From positions 1-64,000 of the IMG/VR virus record IMGVR_UViG_3300009425_000016: 64,000 bases of DNA. One strand, 5' to 3'. Shown one piece after another: positions 15,456 through 25,992 of this stretch (positions are counted from its first letter, which is position 1; each line of letters begins with the position of its first letter). This DNA comes from a virus. The translations under genes and the position numbers were made by a program. The notes beneath the pieces were generated by a model. That model saw nothing but the letters and a program-made list of their open reading frames with translations. It was not told the origin of the DNA and searched no databases.

Positions 15456-16756
15456 ATTAAATATTTTTTAATTCGTGGATGTAAACTTTCCGCAGCACTT
15501 GTATTTCTAATTTTGTCTTGTATTCTTGTATGTTTTTTAAAATGATGTCTTAATTCCTCTACACTATTTGGTTTAATAGTAGGAAATACAGTTGGTAAAA
15601 ATAAATCCCATATTGGATCATTTAAACATGTTTGAACAGGAGTTAATGTTTTTTCTATAAATTCCTCATCTTTAATATTTTCTTCTTTAATTAAATCATT
15701 GATTTCTTTTATTATAAATCTTTTATCTTCTTCAAATAAAATAGCAGGATGAAAATGTGGTGGATCTTCACACGCCTGAATATATGCAGCTCCAACAGAT
15801 GCACGCCCTTCAGGATATCCTTCTTTTCTCATATTATAAAAATATCTTGCCCATTCTTTTACATCAAAAATATTATACATTTGTACAACCATGTTAATTG
15901 AAAGATGTGTAAGATTGGGAAGAGTTTGTAATTCATTAATATTTTGTAATACTGCGTTCCATTTGGCATTTGTTCTTATATACTCATATGTTTTTCCTAT
16001 ACCATCTAAACTCGCGCAAATATTTAATTTATTAAATTGTTTAAATAATTGCCAATGTTTATTAAAATTTGTGCAATTAGAAGTGATATTTAAATGTAAA
16101 TCTGTATTATCTTCTTCAATTAACTTCTCTAAAAATGCTATTGAATCTGGATCTACTGTAGGTTCTCCACCCAATATGTTTAATCTCTCTATAAGTGTAA
16201 AATCAATATCAGAAAGAAAATTATTAATATCCATATTATTTGAAATTTTTCCTTCAGGTCTACCCATGTAATATTGATATAACACCGGATGAAGTTCTAA
16301 TTCTTTATATATTTCTGTACTATTTCCTGGATCACACATACGACATTTTAAATTACAAACATTACCAGGACGAATATCTAATGCCAATGGTTGTTTATCT
16401 CGATTTCCATATTTTAAATCTGGAGTAACATGGCCGTCTCGTTTTATAAATTCTTGTCTATCACTAGACCATCCCTTTCTTTCTCGATCACCACATACAA
16501 AACATTCAAGCGGTTCTTCCCCCTTTAATAATTTTTCTCTTATTTCCAAAAGTTGTTTATCATTATAAAAAAACTCCTTCAATCTTTCTTTTGCAGGAAT
16601 TCCTGAAGATTTTTCACTAAACTTTGCTTTCGTGAAGCGCGCTTCACAACACATCTTAATTGAATCTTTTGATGCGTTTACATAAGTATGCATAAATGGG
16701 GCGGGACAATGAAATCCCTTTTTATATTTTATTTTTTCATGAATTTCACGTCTCAT
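15452..16756 (-). CDS. Twitch-type radical SAM enzyme 2
   Basis: A 434-aa protein. Before the rSAM core is a cysteine-containing region typical of marine-phage 'twitch' rSAM proteins: FHCPAPFMHTY (C17), IKMCCEA (C36/C37) and LECFVCGDRE (C85/C88). The core has C134-x3-C138-x2-C141 (GNVCNLKCRMCDPG) and ILGGEPTVDPD for SAM binding. SNCTNFNKHW and CASLDGIGKTYEYIRTNAKW follow. The C-terminus ends in a helix HTRIQDKIRNTSAAES, shared in pattern with the neighbour 17932-19308. It overlaps both neighbours by ATGA. Reaction and substrate are not known for this group. Confidence 0.9.
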   Translation of the reverse strand: MRREIHEKIKYKKGFHCPAPFMHTYVNASKDSIKMCCEARFTKAKFSEKSSGIPAKERLKEFFYNDKQLLEIREKLLKGEEPLECFVCGDRERKGWSSDRQEFIKRDGHVTPDLKYGNRDKQPLALDIRPGNVCNLKCRMCDPGNSTEIYKELELHPVLYQYYMGRPEGKISNNMDINNFLSDIDFTLIERLNILGGEPTVDPDSIAFLEKLIEEDNTDLHLNITSNCTNFNKHWQLFKQFNKLNICASLDGIGKTYEYIRTNAKWNAVLQNINELQTLPNLTHLSINMVVQMYNIFDVKEWARYFYNMRKEGYPEGRASVGAAYIQACEDPPHFHPAILFEEDKRFIIKEINDLIKEENIKDEEFIEKTLTPVQTCLNDPIWDLFLPTVFPTIKPNSVEELRHHFKKHTRIQDKIRNTSAAESLHPRIKKYLI

Positions 16757-17925
16757 AAAAATTCCTTAATTAAAAATTTATCTTTTTCTAACCAATGTCC
16801 AACTTGATTTACTGGTATTCCTCCACGTCGGACATAAAAATTATCAATATCATTTAATTTATTTAATAATTCAATTTGCTTAGTACATCTATAATATAAT
16901 CCCATATATACTGCAGTGGGTCGATATTGAAAAATATTACTTAACCACATCAATTTTGTGCCCGAATTTTCATCCTCATCATGTTTAGAAATAAAATTAT
17001 GAATAGAAAATCTTGAATCCAATAAATCTACATGATCATAATATATGTTTACATTATCTTTAAATTCATTAAACCAGGATAACCAACTCTGCATTCCTCC
17101 AAAATAATCAGTATACTTTTCAAATTCGCCTTCTTTTATTTCACGAGCTCCATCCAAAACATCTACACTACTAATAAAATCTTTATAATTTAATCCATTC
17201 CAATTTTCATGTATTTGTTTCATCATATATAATGAATATTCATTACTATCAAAAAATACTAATTTCAAGTCTTTAGTATAACCTGTATCTTTTAAAATTT
17301 TTAAATGATTAAGTCCGCAAGCTACTGTATAAAATACAGATACATCTTTTATAAAATGATGACAATGAATAGATGGTTTATCTCCTTTAGGTAAAATTGG
17401 CTCCGTATTCCAAGGAAGAAAGGCTGAAAATGCACTATCCTTTATAAAATTATAAACATCATATTGATCAGCTATATAAGTAAGAGTTTTTTTAATTTGA
17501 GAACTAAATTCTCTTCTTTCTTTTATTTTTGATAATAAAGGACATCCTTTAGATTTCCATTGTTTAACATTTAAATAATATAATTCTTGATCTCCTATAA
17601 AAACATCATTATCTATAATATCTTGATCTAATTCTTGTATAAATGAATCATCCTCTGTTTCTAAATCATGTCCAACTTTTATTATTATTGCATGATCAAC
17701 TGATTTTGTTTTTAAAAATTCAAGAGCTTCAACATAAGTACCAAAAAGTTTAAAAGACTTCTCATATGAAGACGGCGGTGGATATGGATAAGGTTGGGGA
17801 TTTACTTGCCAATCTAATTCCAAAAACCAATATTCTGTTAAATTTTTATGAAGACCTTTAACAACAGGATCAACATTATTTGAATTGTCAATCCAACAAA
17901 TAAAATATTTTCTTTTTAATTCCAT
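16753..17925 (-). CDS. rSAM-associated protein; homologue of the N-terminal module of the 1412-aa fusion
   Basis: This 390-aa protein has no rSAM cysteines. Its order of landmarks matches residues 1-500 of the product of 21754-25992. IIIKVGHDLE (81-90) matches YALIQKPGHRLS, VFIGDQELYYLN matches the segment with MMFLNLEIY, and VFYTVACGLNHLKIL matches YVILSSGFIGNHIL. KLVFFDSNEYSLYMMKQI matches NVIFYDISGPSLSFKKIL, YFGGMQSWLSWF matches RWGGLDNFVQHW, and LMWLSNIFQY matches FIWVSNVYAN. The first half may be glycosyltransferase-like and the second a Rossmann (methyltransferase-like) domain, but neither is certain. It sits between two rSAM genes. Fusion in one case and adjacency in the other imply that it works with rSAM partners. 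Confidence 0.7.
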   Translation of the reverse strand: MELKRKYFICWIDNSNNVDPVVKGLHKNLTEYWFLELDWQVNPQPYPYPPPSSYEKSFKLFGTYVEALEFLKTKSVDHAIIIKVGHDLETEDDSFIQELDQDIIDNDVFIGDQELYYLNVKQWKSKGCPLLSKIKERREFSSQIKKTLTYIADQYDVYNFIKDSAFSAFLPWNTEPILPKGDKPSIHCHHFIKDVSVFYTVACGLNHLKILKDTGYTKDLKLVFFDSNEYSLYMMKQIHENWNGLNYKDFISSVDVLDGAREIKEGEFEKYTDYFGGMQSWLSWFNEFKDNVNIYYDHVDLLDSRFSIHNFISKHDEDENSGTKLMWLSNIFQYRPTAVYMGLYYRCTKQIELLNKLNDIDNFYVRRGGIPVNQVGHWLEKDKFLIKEFL

Positions 17926-17931
17926 AATTAA

Positions 17932-19308
17932 TCATATTAAATATCGTTCAAGTTGTGGTGTAATATCTAAAACATTCGTTTTTCTTAATTTATCTGCTAA
18001 TCTGGTATGTTTAATAAATTGCTCTTTATTATATTTTATATTAGGTAACATCCATCTATCACCTCTTTTTTCAAGATCATCTGGTAACTTGTCTACAAAT
18101 TCTGAATCTTTTCTATAATGACTTACATCTTTATTAAGATCTGAATATACTTGCTGAAAACATTCTTGTTCTTCTTCATTAATATTATAATCATATATTA
18201 CTCTCTCTATTTCACTTCTAATAAAATCTTTATGATCATCATCTAACCAATGTATATTTAAATGCATTGGTTCAACTATTGGATGTAGTGCCGGTGGATC
18301 TATAAATTCAAATCTACGGCTTTGCTCTATCATCCATGCAACATGATTGTAAATATGAAAAATATTATATACATTTATTACACTATTAAATCCTATACTA
18401 TTAATATTTGGTAATTCACACGCTTTTAAGAAATTAGTATGAACTCTTTTCCACTCACATCCTGTTCTACAATATTCAAAAACTTTTCCCAATCCATCAA
18501 CACTAAACCGTAATTGTAACCCTTTAAATTGAGAAAGAAGATCAATAACTTTCTTAGGCCAAACTGTACCATTAGTAATTAAATGTAGTTGTATATTTTT
18601 AGCATCACCATGTTCAACTAACTGTTTCCATATTTTTATACAACTTGGATCTATAAATGTTTCTCCTCCAGACATTTTTAACCAACGGACACCTTCAAGA
18701 TTATAATTATCATATAATCGAGAATTATCTTGATCCCAATCAATAGATTCAGCCATTTTCATTTGCCACGGATTATCAGTCCACATATCCCAATATGTAC
18801 CTTCTAATAAATCATAATTATCTAAAACTTCCTTTTCTATTTTACTACTCCAAATACTACTACAAGATCGACATTTGGCATTACATAATTTTCCTGGTCG
18901 CAAATCTATGTCTATTGGATGGTCATATATATTTCCTGTTTCAACATTAAATCCCATATTATCCATCGTAATACCTTCTGGTGCATATCTGTTTATAAAA
19001 TCAATTCTAGCACTTTCTCTTTCAGCACCAATTTCTTCATAATGCTTACAATAATTACAAGGATTTGAACCATCTTCTAAAACGGGCCATTCATTTTTTA
19101 AAAAAGCTTCTCTAACAGTTTTAATCTTATCACTTGACCACCATTTTTCTTGTTGATTGGCTACAGTATCCCCTTCTCGAATTGCCGGTGTATCAATTCT
19201 ATCCATAATATCACTCATACAACATAATTTAAAAGCACTATTACCCATACTAGTATAGGTGTGTAAAAATGGTGCAGGGCAGAACACCTTCTTGATTTGC
19301 TCTTTCAT
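17932..19308 (-). CDS. Twitch-type radical SAM enzyme 3
   Basis: A 458-aa protein built like enzyme 2. It has N-terminal cysteines C10 (VFCPAPFLHTY), C29/C30 (FKLCCMSD) and C84/C87 (NPCNYCKHYEE). The rSAM motif is C142-x3-C146-x2-C149 (GKLCNAKCRSCSS), and LKMSGGETFIDPS binds SAM (GGET in place of GGEP). LHLITNGTVWPK and LRFSVDGLGKVFEYCR follow. The tail is HTRLADKLRKTNVLD, near-identical in pattern to enzyme 2. The two are probably recent paralogues flanking the 390-aa partner gene (6-bp gap to it). It overlaps the rSAM-aminotransferase gene by ATGA. Confidence 0.9.
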   Translation of the reverse strand: MKEQIKKVFCPAPFLHTYTSMGNSAFKLCCMSDIMDRIDTPAIREGDTVANQQEKWWSSDKIKTVREAFLKNEWPVLEDGSNPCNYCKHYEEIGAERESARIDFINRYAPEGITMDNMGFNVETGNIYDHPIDIDLRPGKLCNAKCRSCSSIWSSKIEKEVLDNYDLLEGTYWDMWTDNPWQMKMAESIDWDQDNSRLYDNYNLEGVRWLKMSGGETFIDPSCIKIWKQLVEHGDAKNIQLHLITNGTVWPKKVIDLLSQFKGLQLRFSVDGLGKVFEYCRTGCEWKRVHTNFLKACELPNINSIGFNSVINVYNIFHIYNHVAWMIEQSRRFEFIDPPALHPIVEPMHLNIHWLDDDHKDFIRSEIERVIYDYNINEEEQECFQQVYSDLNKDVSHYRKDSEFVDKLPDDLEKRGDRWMLPNIKYNKEQFIKHTRLADKLRKTNVLDITPQLERYLI

Positions 19309-21767
19309 AATTTTCCTTGTCTTCTTGCTTTTAATGCTTCGCGGATTCCAATTTTAACATACTTTTCATCATCTAAAAAATGCAAACTAGTATCTTTCCA
19401 TTCTGGCATTTTTTCAAATCCATCCCACATTTCCGTTAAAATCCAAGGGAATTCATGTGGACCTAACGCTACATGCATACATTTTGTTTCATATAATTTA
19501 AATTCTTTGCAAAGTTCTTTATGCCAGTTTAAATATTTATTAGGTATAAAATCACATGAAAAATTATTCATTTGATGATTCGCTATATGCGCCATTGATA
19601 ATGTTAAATGATTATAATCATTTGTTACAGCAATTGTACCATCAGTAAAATTACTATATCTAATTCCTATCCTCGAATGACCTAATCCCAAACTTTTACT
19701 TAAACTAAAACACACTTCTTTTATGGCAGGATGATTAACATCTATAGTAATATCATAACATGTACCATACCACGCACAATCAATAAGTACTGGTACATCT
19801 TTTTCTAAACATGAATCGAGAGTTTCTTGTAAAAATGGAACTTGATTCCCATTTCCACAAAATGGCATACTAATTATAACCCAATCATTTTTTTGTATTG
19901 GTTCTTGAATATCGTCGTGGGGATATTCCGTATCTATAAATTCCCATTCATTAAAGATTCTTCTATGATAATGATATTCCCCTCGATAAAATCTCAATCT
20001 TCTATCTTTATATCTAAAATAACTTTCATCAAGTGCTTGAGTAGTACCTATAATTATATGCTTTTGTTTGAATTTGTCTAATCCTTTTATTTTATTTAAT
20101 TTTGTTGATTTAATCCATGAGTCTATATTTTTTAAAAACTCTTCTTTACATTCCCAAAATCCCGAAGCTTCAAATTCCTCTTTCCAAGGTAATTCACCTA
20201 ATGATTTTTGAAAATTTGGATCAAAAATTGCGTGGTGCTTATCTTTGAATAATATACTATTCTCTTTTAAAATTCTTTTTTTCCTCGGATAATTTATATT
20301 TTTTAAATGTGCATAAATTGGTTCAGCTATCTCAGGTAAAGATTCTCGAAAATTCTGTGATCTATACTTATCAAGTGCCTCAGTACGATCAATAAACTCT
20401 CTAATATGATATGATTCATCTTGTGCCCACATATATTTTAAAATAGAATTTAAACAATTCGTTGTTACATCTATTACATAATCATTATCCACAATATTCT
20501 CATAATGTTTCCACACCTTTCTCTGTTCTATTAATTTGGGAAACCTTTCTAAAAAACTTTCATATTTAGATTGAACTAATAGTTTTATTCGTTCTGGCAA
20601 ACATCTAATATTATAATATAATGGATTATGTAAATGGTGCATACTAAAAAACATATGTTTACCATTTATATTAAATCTTTTAAAATTTTGTTCTATTGTC
20701 CATTCTATTAATTCAGGAATATTCAATACATTAAAAACTTGAACTGTTGTAGTAAACCATCCATTTATATTTGGAATTTGATCAATCTTATGAACCGTTT
20801 TTTCAATTTTTTTCCAATTACTCGGAAAGCGTATATATTCATTAACATCTTTAATACCATCAACACTTCCGCCCAATTCAACAAGTCTAAAATGTTTCCA
20901 TAATTCAAATGCCTTATCAGGTATATTAACTAAATTAGTATTATAATCTAATGCAATACGCTTAGATCTACCTGTGTCAATAAATTTTTGTAATAATTCA
21001 TAATTAGCTTTCGCTATAGTAGGTTCTCCACCACTGATATGAATCATTTCAATATTAGGGGCATTTTCAACTATTTGATTAAAAATATCACCACGTTCAT
21101 GCCAACTATAAGGATCAAAACCATCTATACATATTTGACCTTGTTTATCCTTTTTTAAATACAAATACTTATCATCTGCTGCATCATGTCTAAATCTATT
21201 CCATCCAAAAGCATTATACCAATCATCTTTCCAAGGGCTACTTTCTGTCGGTCCGCACATTCTACATTTTAAATTGCACAAATTCCCCAATCTAATATCA
21301 GTATGTAAAATAGGTGAAGAGAAGTCAATAGATCCGTCTGATTTTGTTAAATTTTTAGCGTCATCTATAGTAAAAGACTGTAGGGTTTTGTCTTCAACTA
21401 AAGGCTTTTCCCACGAAGGACATTGTAATTCAATTTGTCCTTCTCGCAATGCCCTCTGCTCATATCTTCTTCTATCCACAACTCTTCTACTTTGTTGTCC
21501 CGCATCTTCTTCCTCATTACATCTTTGACATACTGGATGCCTTTCACCTTTTAACATAGATGATCTAACGTCTTTTAATAATTTACAATTTCTTGCTTCA
21601 TTTATAGAAGCATTATCAGCTGTCATTATTTCATTATTATCTTTTCTGCAAACTCCTCTAGTTTTTCTATGAGTATTTGCTTGAACACACATACGATATT
21701 GTCCATTATTATTAATACTAAAACTAGTCCAAGGGACGGGACAATAACTTATATTATTTGTATTCAT
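19305..21767 (-). CDS. Radical SAM - PLP aminotransferase-like fusion protein
   Basis: An 820-aa protein. Residues 1 to ~480 are a twitch-type rSAM with SYCPVPWTSF (C9), MCVQANTH and HPVCQRCNEE. Its core motif is C164-x3-C168-x2-C171 (GNLCNLKCRMCGP), followed by ISGGEPTIAKANY. Residues ~560-820 resemble a fold-type I PLP enzyme. GTTQALDESYF comes first, then WVIISMPFCGNGNQVPF at the 'NPTG' position. VLIDCAWYGTCYD holds the aspartate that pairs with the pyridine nitrogen (about D663). CFSLSKSLGLGHSRIGIRYS gives the Schiff-base lysine (about K691) in its usual SKxxGxxxxRIG context. The aminotransferase half is shorter than the ~400-aa norm. One chain thus appears to join radical chemistry with amino transfer. 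Confidence 0.82.
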   Translation of the reverse strand: MNTNNISYCPVPWTSFSINNNGQYRMCVQANTHRKTRGVCRKDNNEIMTADNASINEARNCKLLKDVRSSMLKGERHPVCQRCNEEEDAGQQSRRVVDRRRYEQRALREGQIELQCPSWEKPLVEDKTLQSFTIDDAKNLTKSDGSIDFSSPILHTDIRLGNLCNLKCRMCGPTESSPWKDDWYNAFGWNRFRHDAADDKYLYLKKDKQGQICIDGFDPYSWHERGDIFNQIVENAPNIEMIHISGGEPTIAKANYELLQKFIDTGRSKRIALDYNTNLVNIPDKAFELWKHFRLVELGGSVDGIKDVNEYIRFPSNWKKIEKTVHKIDQIPNINGWFTTTVQVFNVLNIPELIEWTIEQNFKRFNINGKHMFFSMHHLHNPLYYNIRCLPERIKLLVQSKYESFLERFPKLIEQRKVWKHYENIVDNDYVIDVTTNCLNSILKYMWAQDESYHIREFIDRTEALDKYRSQNFRESLPEIAEPIYAHLKNINYPRKKRILKENSILFKDKHHAIFDPNFQKSLGELPWKEEFEASGFWECKEEFLKNIDSWIKSTKLNKIKGLDKFKQKHIIIGTTQALDESYFRYKDRRLRFYRGEYHYHRRIFNEWEFIDTEYPHDDIQEPIQKNDWVIISMPFCGNGNQVPFLQETLDSCLEKDVPVLIDCAWYGTCYDITIDVNHPAIKEVCFSLSKSLGLGHSRIGIRYSNFTDGTIAVTNDYNHLTLSMAHIANHQMNNFSCDFIPNKYLNWHKELCKEFKLYETKCMHVALGPHEFPWILTEMWDGFEKMPEWKDTSLHFLDDEKYVKIGIREALKARRQGKL

Positions 21768-24700
21768 TATACAACTCCTTTAATTCAGGAAAAATTATAC
21801 TAAAATTAAGTTGTCTAATATTTTCTAAATTTTGTATGTATTCAAATGTCTGTGGCAATAAATTAGATTGATCCTCAGACCACATAAATTCAATTAATGA
21901 TTTTAATTTTTTAATTCCATTTGGTTTTTCCAATACTCGATCATAATATTCAAAATTTTCTTCCAACCATTTATAAAAATCATTATATTTGTCTGAAATT
22001 TTTTCTTTATATTCTTTTGTTAAACATTTTACACTTAAAAAATTAGGACTATGTAAAAAATGAATTCCTATCATTCCTCCATGTTCAGGCCATTTATTTA
22101 TTTCAGAAATTTCATCTTGTGTCAATTTCCATTTAATAAAATCTGGTATGTGCATTATATTAAAAATACTCGCAGTCGTGTCTATATTAATTTTTATATG
22201 TTCATTATTTTTTGCAAAATTATTATATTTTATAAGATTTTGCATTGTCGTATCCAATTTACTAGGATATCTTAACCATTCATGACGCTTCTCAACACCA
22301 TCCAGACTCACAGCAATTTCTACTAATGATAACCTCTTTAACATCGAAAATAATTTATCATCAATTTCTTCAGCATTTGTATTAAAGCGTAAATTTGTTG
22401 TTTTTGGAGAATTTTTAATAAAATCCTTAAATTCGTTTATAATTGTAGGTTCACCTCCTAATATATACGCATCTGATATTGGTTGTTCTGATAACTCTTT
22501 CCAAGTTTGTTCATTCTTATACCAATTATATCCACCATTTTGATCCTTCCCCTTAGACCAACTTAATTTGTTTTGTAAATCTGAACTTATATTACTATTC
22601 TTCATTTTTGTCCAATCCTTTATCCAAAAACTACTATCATCTGGATTACAAGTTGAACAGGCTAAATTACACTTATTTCCTAGTTTTAAATCAACATAAT
22701 GAATTTTTGCTGGTGCTTCTCCATCATCTTTAGTATGCCACACAATCGAATTATAATCCAATTTTTTCTTCCATTTTTTATTTTCCCAAATACGTTTGCT
22801 ATTATATCCAACTTCTTCTTCTTTGTAACATTTTTGACATTCTCGTGGTTTATTTCCTTTAATCATTTCTGAACGCACATTTTTCATATAATTGGTATTC
22901 CAATAATCTTTCCAATTATCATGTTTTAAATTAACCAATTGACCATCATCTTTTCTATTACAACCTATTTGTGGATGTTCATCATCACTACTACTATTAG
23001 CTGTACAACATAATTGCATATTGCCTGTAGTTCTAGTACTTAAATGCATCCAAGGCAAAATACAAAATCCACTATCCTCTTTTTTCCAAGGCGCGGGTGG
23101 TGCATTATCTAAATAATCAATCATCTCTGATGCTAAATGATTTTTATATTGTTGATTTCTAATATTATCATAAAATCTAGTTGTTTTCTTTAATTGATAA
23201 TGTTTTAAATCTTTTATATTATTGACAATTGTATTTTTAACAAAATTCTGAAAGAATTTTAAACGTGGTTTAATTCCTACAACTTCTTTTGTATTTGCTT
23301 CAAATTTTTCTAAAGCTAATTTTAATAAATCATGATCAATAAATTCAGAATTCAATTCACTACTTTGTGGTATCATTTGGAAATCAACAGCCACATCTAT
23401 CATTGCATCAGGGCCATCATGTTCTGAGAGATTTGTATAATATTTTTTATATAACTCGTCTGCCCATTTATAAATATCATCCAAATTAAATATGTTATAT
23501 GGTTGAGCAACTATAGAAAATCCTACTGAAACCCTGTTTTGTAAATATTCCTTTTCTTTAAAATGACTAAACATTAAATTAACACTCTTATTCAACATAT
23601 CCCAATTAAAAGGATACCGAATATAATCATAAAGCTTATCAGTACCATCTATAGAAATTCTAAAACGACAAAATTTAAAATGTGAAATTTTTTCTAATAA
23701 ATCTGAATTAAATTTTGTACCATTAGTAGTTAAATCTAATACTATATTTTTAGCATAATCATTTTTTATAGCATAATCAACTGCATTTAAAAATTTATGA
23801 TTAACTGTTGGTTCCCCACCAGTAACCTTTAAAACTTCTAATTCTGGTAAAGCGGAAATAACATCTTGTTCTAAAAATGGTTTTTCAGCATGAGATGATA
23901 ATCTATGAGACAATTCTTTTTTATACTTATTATTATTTTCATATTCACCATAATCAAAATGATTTGGTATGCGTTTACCATCATTGACTTGAATGAGTAA
24001 TTCCTTTTGATGTTGATCACTACTACCTGCGCTACACATTCTACATGCTAAGTTACACTTATTATCATACTTTATATCTAAATATTTTAATTTTGGTTTT
24101 TTCAAATTAAATGTATCAATATTATCCGCAAATCTCCCATTCATGGCAATTCGTAAACTTGCGATTCCCATATCTTCTCTTTTCCAACACGTTGAACAAA
24201 TATTTGGTCTTTCATTATTTAAAAATTGTTTTCTTATTTTATTCATTTCTGGACTATAAAATGCATCTTTAATTGTAGCAACATTTGCATGTAATGCATC
24301 TTGGGATGTAACATCTTTTGAATCACTACCCACTCGTAAATTTTTATTACTGTCACAACATACTCGATACCAACCAGCCACACTTGATGTCATATGTATC
24401 CACGGCAATATACAAAAATTTTTTGTAGGAATATTTATGTTTTCCTGTAAAAACTTTTTTGTATATATTTCACCTTGTAAAACTTTTCGACCAAAACTAT
24501 TATATATTCGTTCTGAATCATCATCATCTAATTTAATATCAGGTAAAAATCCGTACACATATACTTGATCATTTAACTTAGAAATAAGTTTTTTTAATTG
24601 CTTAAAAATATTTGAATAATTTTTATGTTCCCATAATGCATATTCATTAGCATAAACATTACTAACCCATATAAATGTATTTCCTTTGAGATTATTAATT

Positions 24701-25992
24701 TCATTAACCTGCCAACCCTCATAATTATTTAAAATGTCCCATCTCCAATATTGATGTCGCTGTCTATTTTTTACAAATGTTTCCCAATGTTGTACAAAAT
24801 TATCTAATCCTCCCCATCTAGTACATTCTTCTGTCCATAATTCATCAAATTCTTCAATATCATCACAAAATTCTATTAAACTATCCTCATTATTTTTCAA
24901 ATCTCTAAATTTTATATTAACCAATTCATTAAATATATCTTTAAATGTTTGTTCTTTTGGATTCCAATATTCTGATAATATTTTCTTAAAAGATAAAGAA
25001 GGTCCACTTATATCATAAAATATAACATTTTCTTTTCCTGAATAATTAAAAGTTTTTAAAATATGATTTCCAATAAATCCAGAAGATAAAATTACATAAT
25101 TATCAAATTGTTTTGGTGCGTTTATTTCTTCTAATAATTCATAAAAATTATTTTCAGGTATTTCTGTTGGATATGGTTCTGAATTAAATGCATATAATTT
25201 ACTAGAATATCCTCTAGTTGTAAGTGAAGTTTGATATCTAACCTTAGTTTCCAGTTCATTAAGTAATTCTTTATCTTTTTGTACTTCATCTAAATAAAAA
25301 AATTCTTTACTTTCTCTTATTTTATAATTAAATCCTTCAACATTATATCCATATTTAAAAACTGTATTTAAAAAGTTCCACCCCCATCCCATACGTGATC
25401 CCTTTTCAATTTTTTTCATTTTTAATTTATAATCTCTCGGCTTTAACCATAGAGGTGTATAATCATCATGAAAATCTTCAACACATCTTTCAGGTTCATA
25501 TAATTCTTCTATTGTCAAAATACTAGAAGTGTGCAGGTCAGGGCAATGAATATCTTTATAAATTTCCAAATTTAAAAACATCATTTGAGGATGTATACTA
25601 TACCAATTTCTATTCAAATGAATTCTACTTTTAGCATCATTGTCAACAATATGACAAAGCATAGCTGTATTTGGAGAAGCTTCTGCTTGTTCAATCAAAT
25701 AAAAACACGTATCATGACTAAGACGATGTCCCGGTTTTTGAATTAATGCATATTTCCTCTCACTAGATAATGCATCTTTGATACATTCTTGTAAATCATT
25801 ATTTTCACTGTAATATATGTTTGCATGAATGTTGGCCAATTGTCCTTGAAGTTTCGATTTTGTAAACTGATCTGCAAGATCAAGTAAATATGGATCATCA
25901 ATCTCATCTTCCCAATCAGAAAAAGTTCTCCAATAGCAAAAATAAATTTCTTTTTCAGCTATCTCATTTAATACTTTATTAGAATTTAACAT
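21754..25992 (-). CDS. 1412-aa fusion: partner module plus two twitch radical SAM domains
   Basis: Three parts in one uninterrupted frame. Residues 1-~500 resemble the stand-alone 390-aa protein of 16753-17925. Residues ~520-950 are a complete twitch rSAM: C527 (NFCILPWIHM), C545/C546, C599/C602, core C646-x3-C650-x2-C653 (DNKCNLACRMCSAG), LKVTGGEPTVNHK. Residues ~970-1412 are a second complete copy: C977 (GFCILPWMHLS), C995/C996, C1052/C1055, core C1108-x3-C1112-x2-C1115 (GNKCNLACSTCNPD), YILGGEPTIIN. All cluster cysteines are intact in both. The second copy is closest to the product of 29930-31309 (shared CILPW/CALPW, STR, CCTANxS and CxKCxKEEE blocks). Overlaps on both sides (14 bp each) place it in the operon. 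Confidence 0.9.
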   Translation of the reverse strand: MLNSNKVLNEIAEKEIYFCYWRTFSDWEDEIDDPYLLDLADQFTKSKLQGQLANIHANIYYSENNDLQECIKDALSSERKYALIQKPGHRLSHDTCFYLIEQAEASPNTAMLCHIVDNDAKSRIHLNRNWYSIHPQMMFLNLEIYKDIHCPDLHTSSILTIEELYEPERCVEDFHDDYTPLWLKPRDYKLKMKKIEKGSRMGWGWNFLNTVFKYGYNVEGFNYKIRESKEFFYLDEVQKDKELLNELETKVRYQTSLTTRGYSSKLYAFNSEPYPTEIPENNFYELLEEINAPKQFDNYVILSSGFIGNHILKTFNYSGKENVIFYDISGPSLSFKKILSEYWNPKEQTFKDIFNELVNIKFRDLKNNEDSLIEFCDDIEEFDELWTEECTRWGGLDNFVQHWETFVKNRQRHQYWRWDILNNYEGWQVNEINNLKGNTFIWVSNVYANEYALWEHKNYSNIFKQLKKLISKLNDQVYVYGFLPDIKLDDDDSERIYNSFGRKVLQGEIYTKKFLQENINIPTKNFCILPWIHMTSSVAGWYRVCCDSNKNLRVGSDSKDVTSQDALHANVATIKDAFYSPEMNKIRKQFLNNERPNICSTCWKREDMGIASLRIAMNGRFADNIDTFNLKKPKLKYLDIKYDNKCNLACRMCSAGSSDQHQKELLIQVNDGKRIPNHFDYGEYENNNKYKKELSHRLSSHAEKPFLEQDVISALPELEVLKVTGGEPTVNHKFLNAVDYAIKNDYAKNIVLDLTTNGTKFNSDLLEKISHFKFCRFRISIDGTDKLYDYIRYPFNWDMLNKSVNLMFSHFKEKEYLQNRVSVGFSIVAQPYNIFNLDDIYKWADELYKKYYTNLSEHDGPDAMIDVAVDFQMIPQSSELNSEFIDHDLLKLALEKFEANTKEVVGIKPRLKFFQNFVKNTIVNNIKDLKHYQLKKTTRFYDNIRNQQYKNHLASEMIDYLDNAPPAPWKKEDSGFCILPWMHLSTRTTGNMQLCCTANSSSDDEHPQIGCNRKDDGQLVNLKHDNWKDYWNTNYMKNVRSEMIKGNKPRECQKCYKEEEVGYNSKRIWENKKWKKKLDYNSIVWHTKDDGEAPAKIHYVDLKLGNKCNLACSTCNPDDSSFWIKDWTKMKNSNISSDLQNKLSWSKGKDQNGGYNWYKNEQTWKELSEQPISDAYILGGEPTIINEFKDFIKNSPKTTNLRFNTNAEEIDDKLFSMLKRLSLVEIAVSLDGVEKRHEWLRYPSKLDTTMQNLIKYNNFAKNNEHIKINIDTTASIFNIMHIPDFIKWKLTQDEISEINKWPEHGGMIGIHFLHSPNFLSVKCLTKEYKEKISDKYNDFYKWLEENFEYYDRVLEKPNGIKKLKSLIEFMWSEDQSNLLPQTFEYIQNLENIRQLNFSIIFPELKELYNEYK

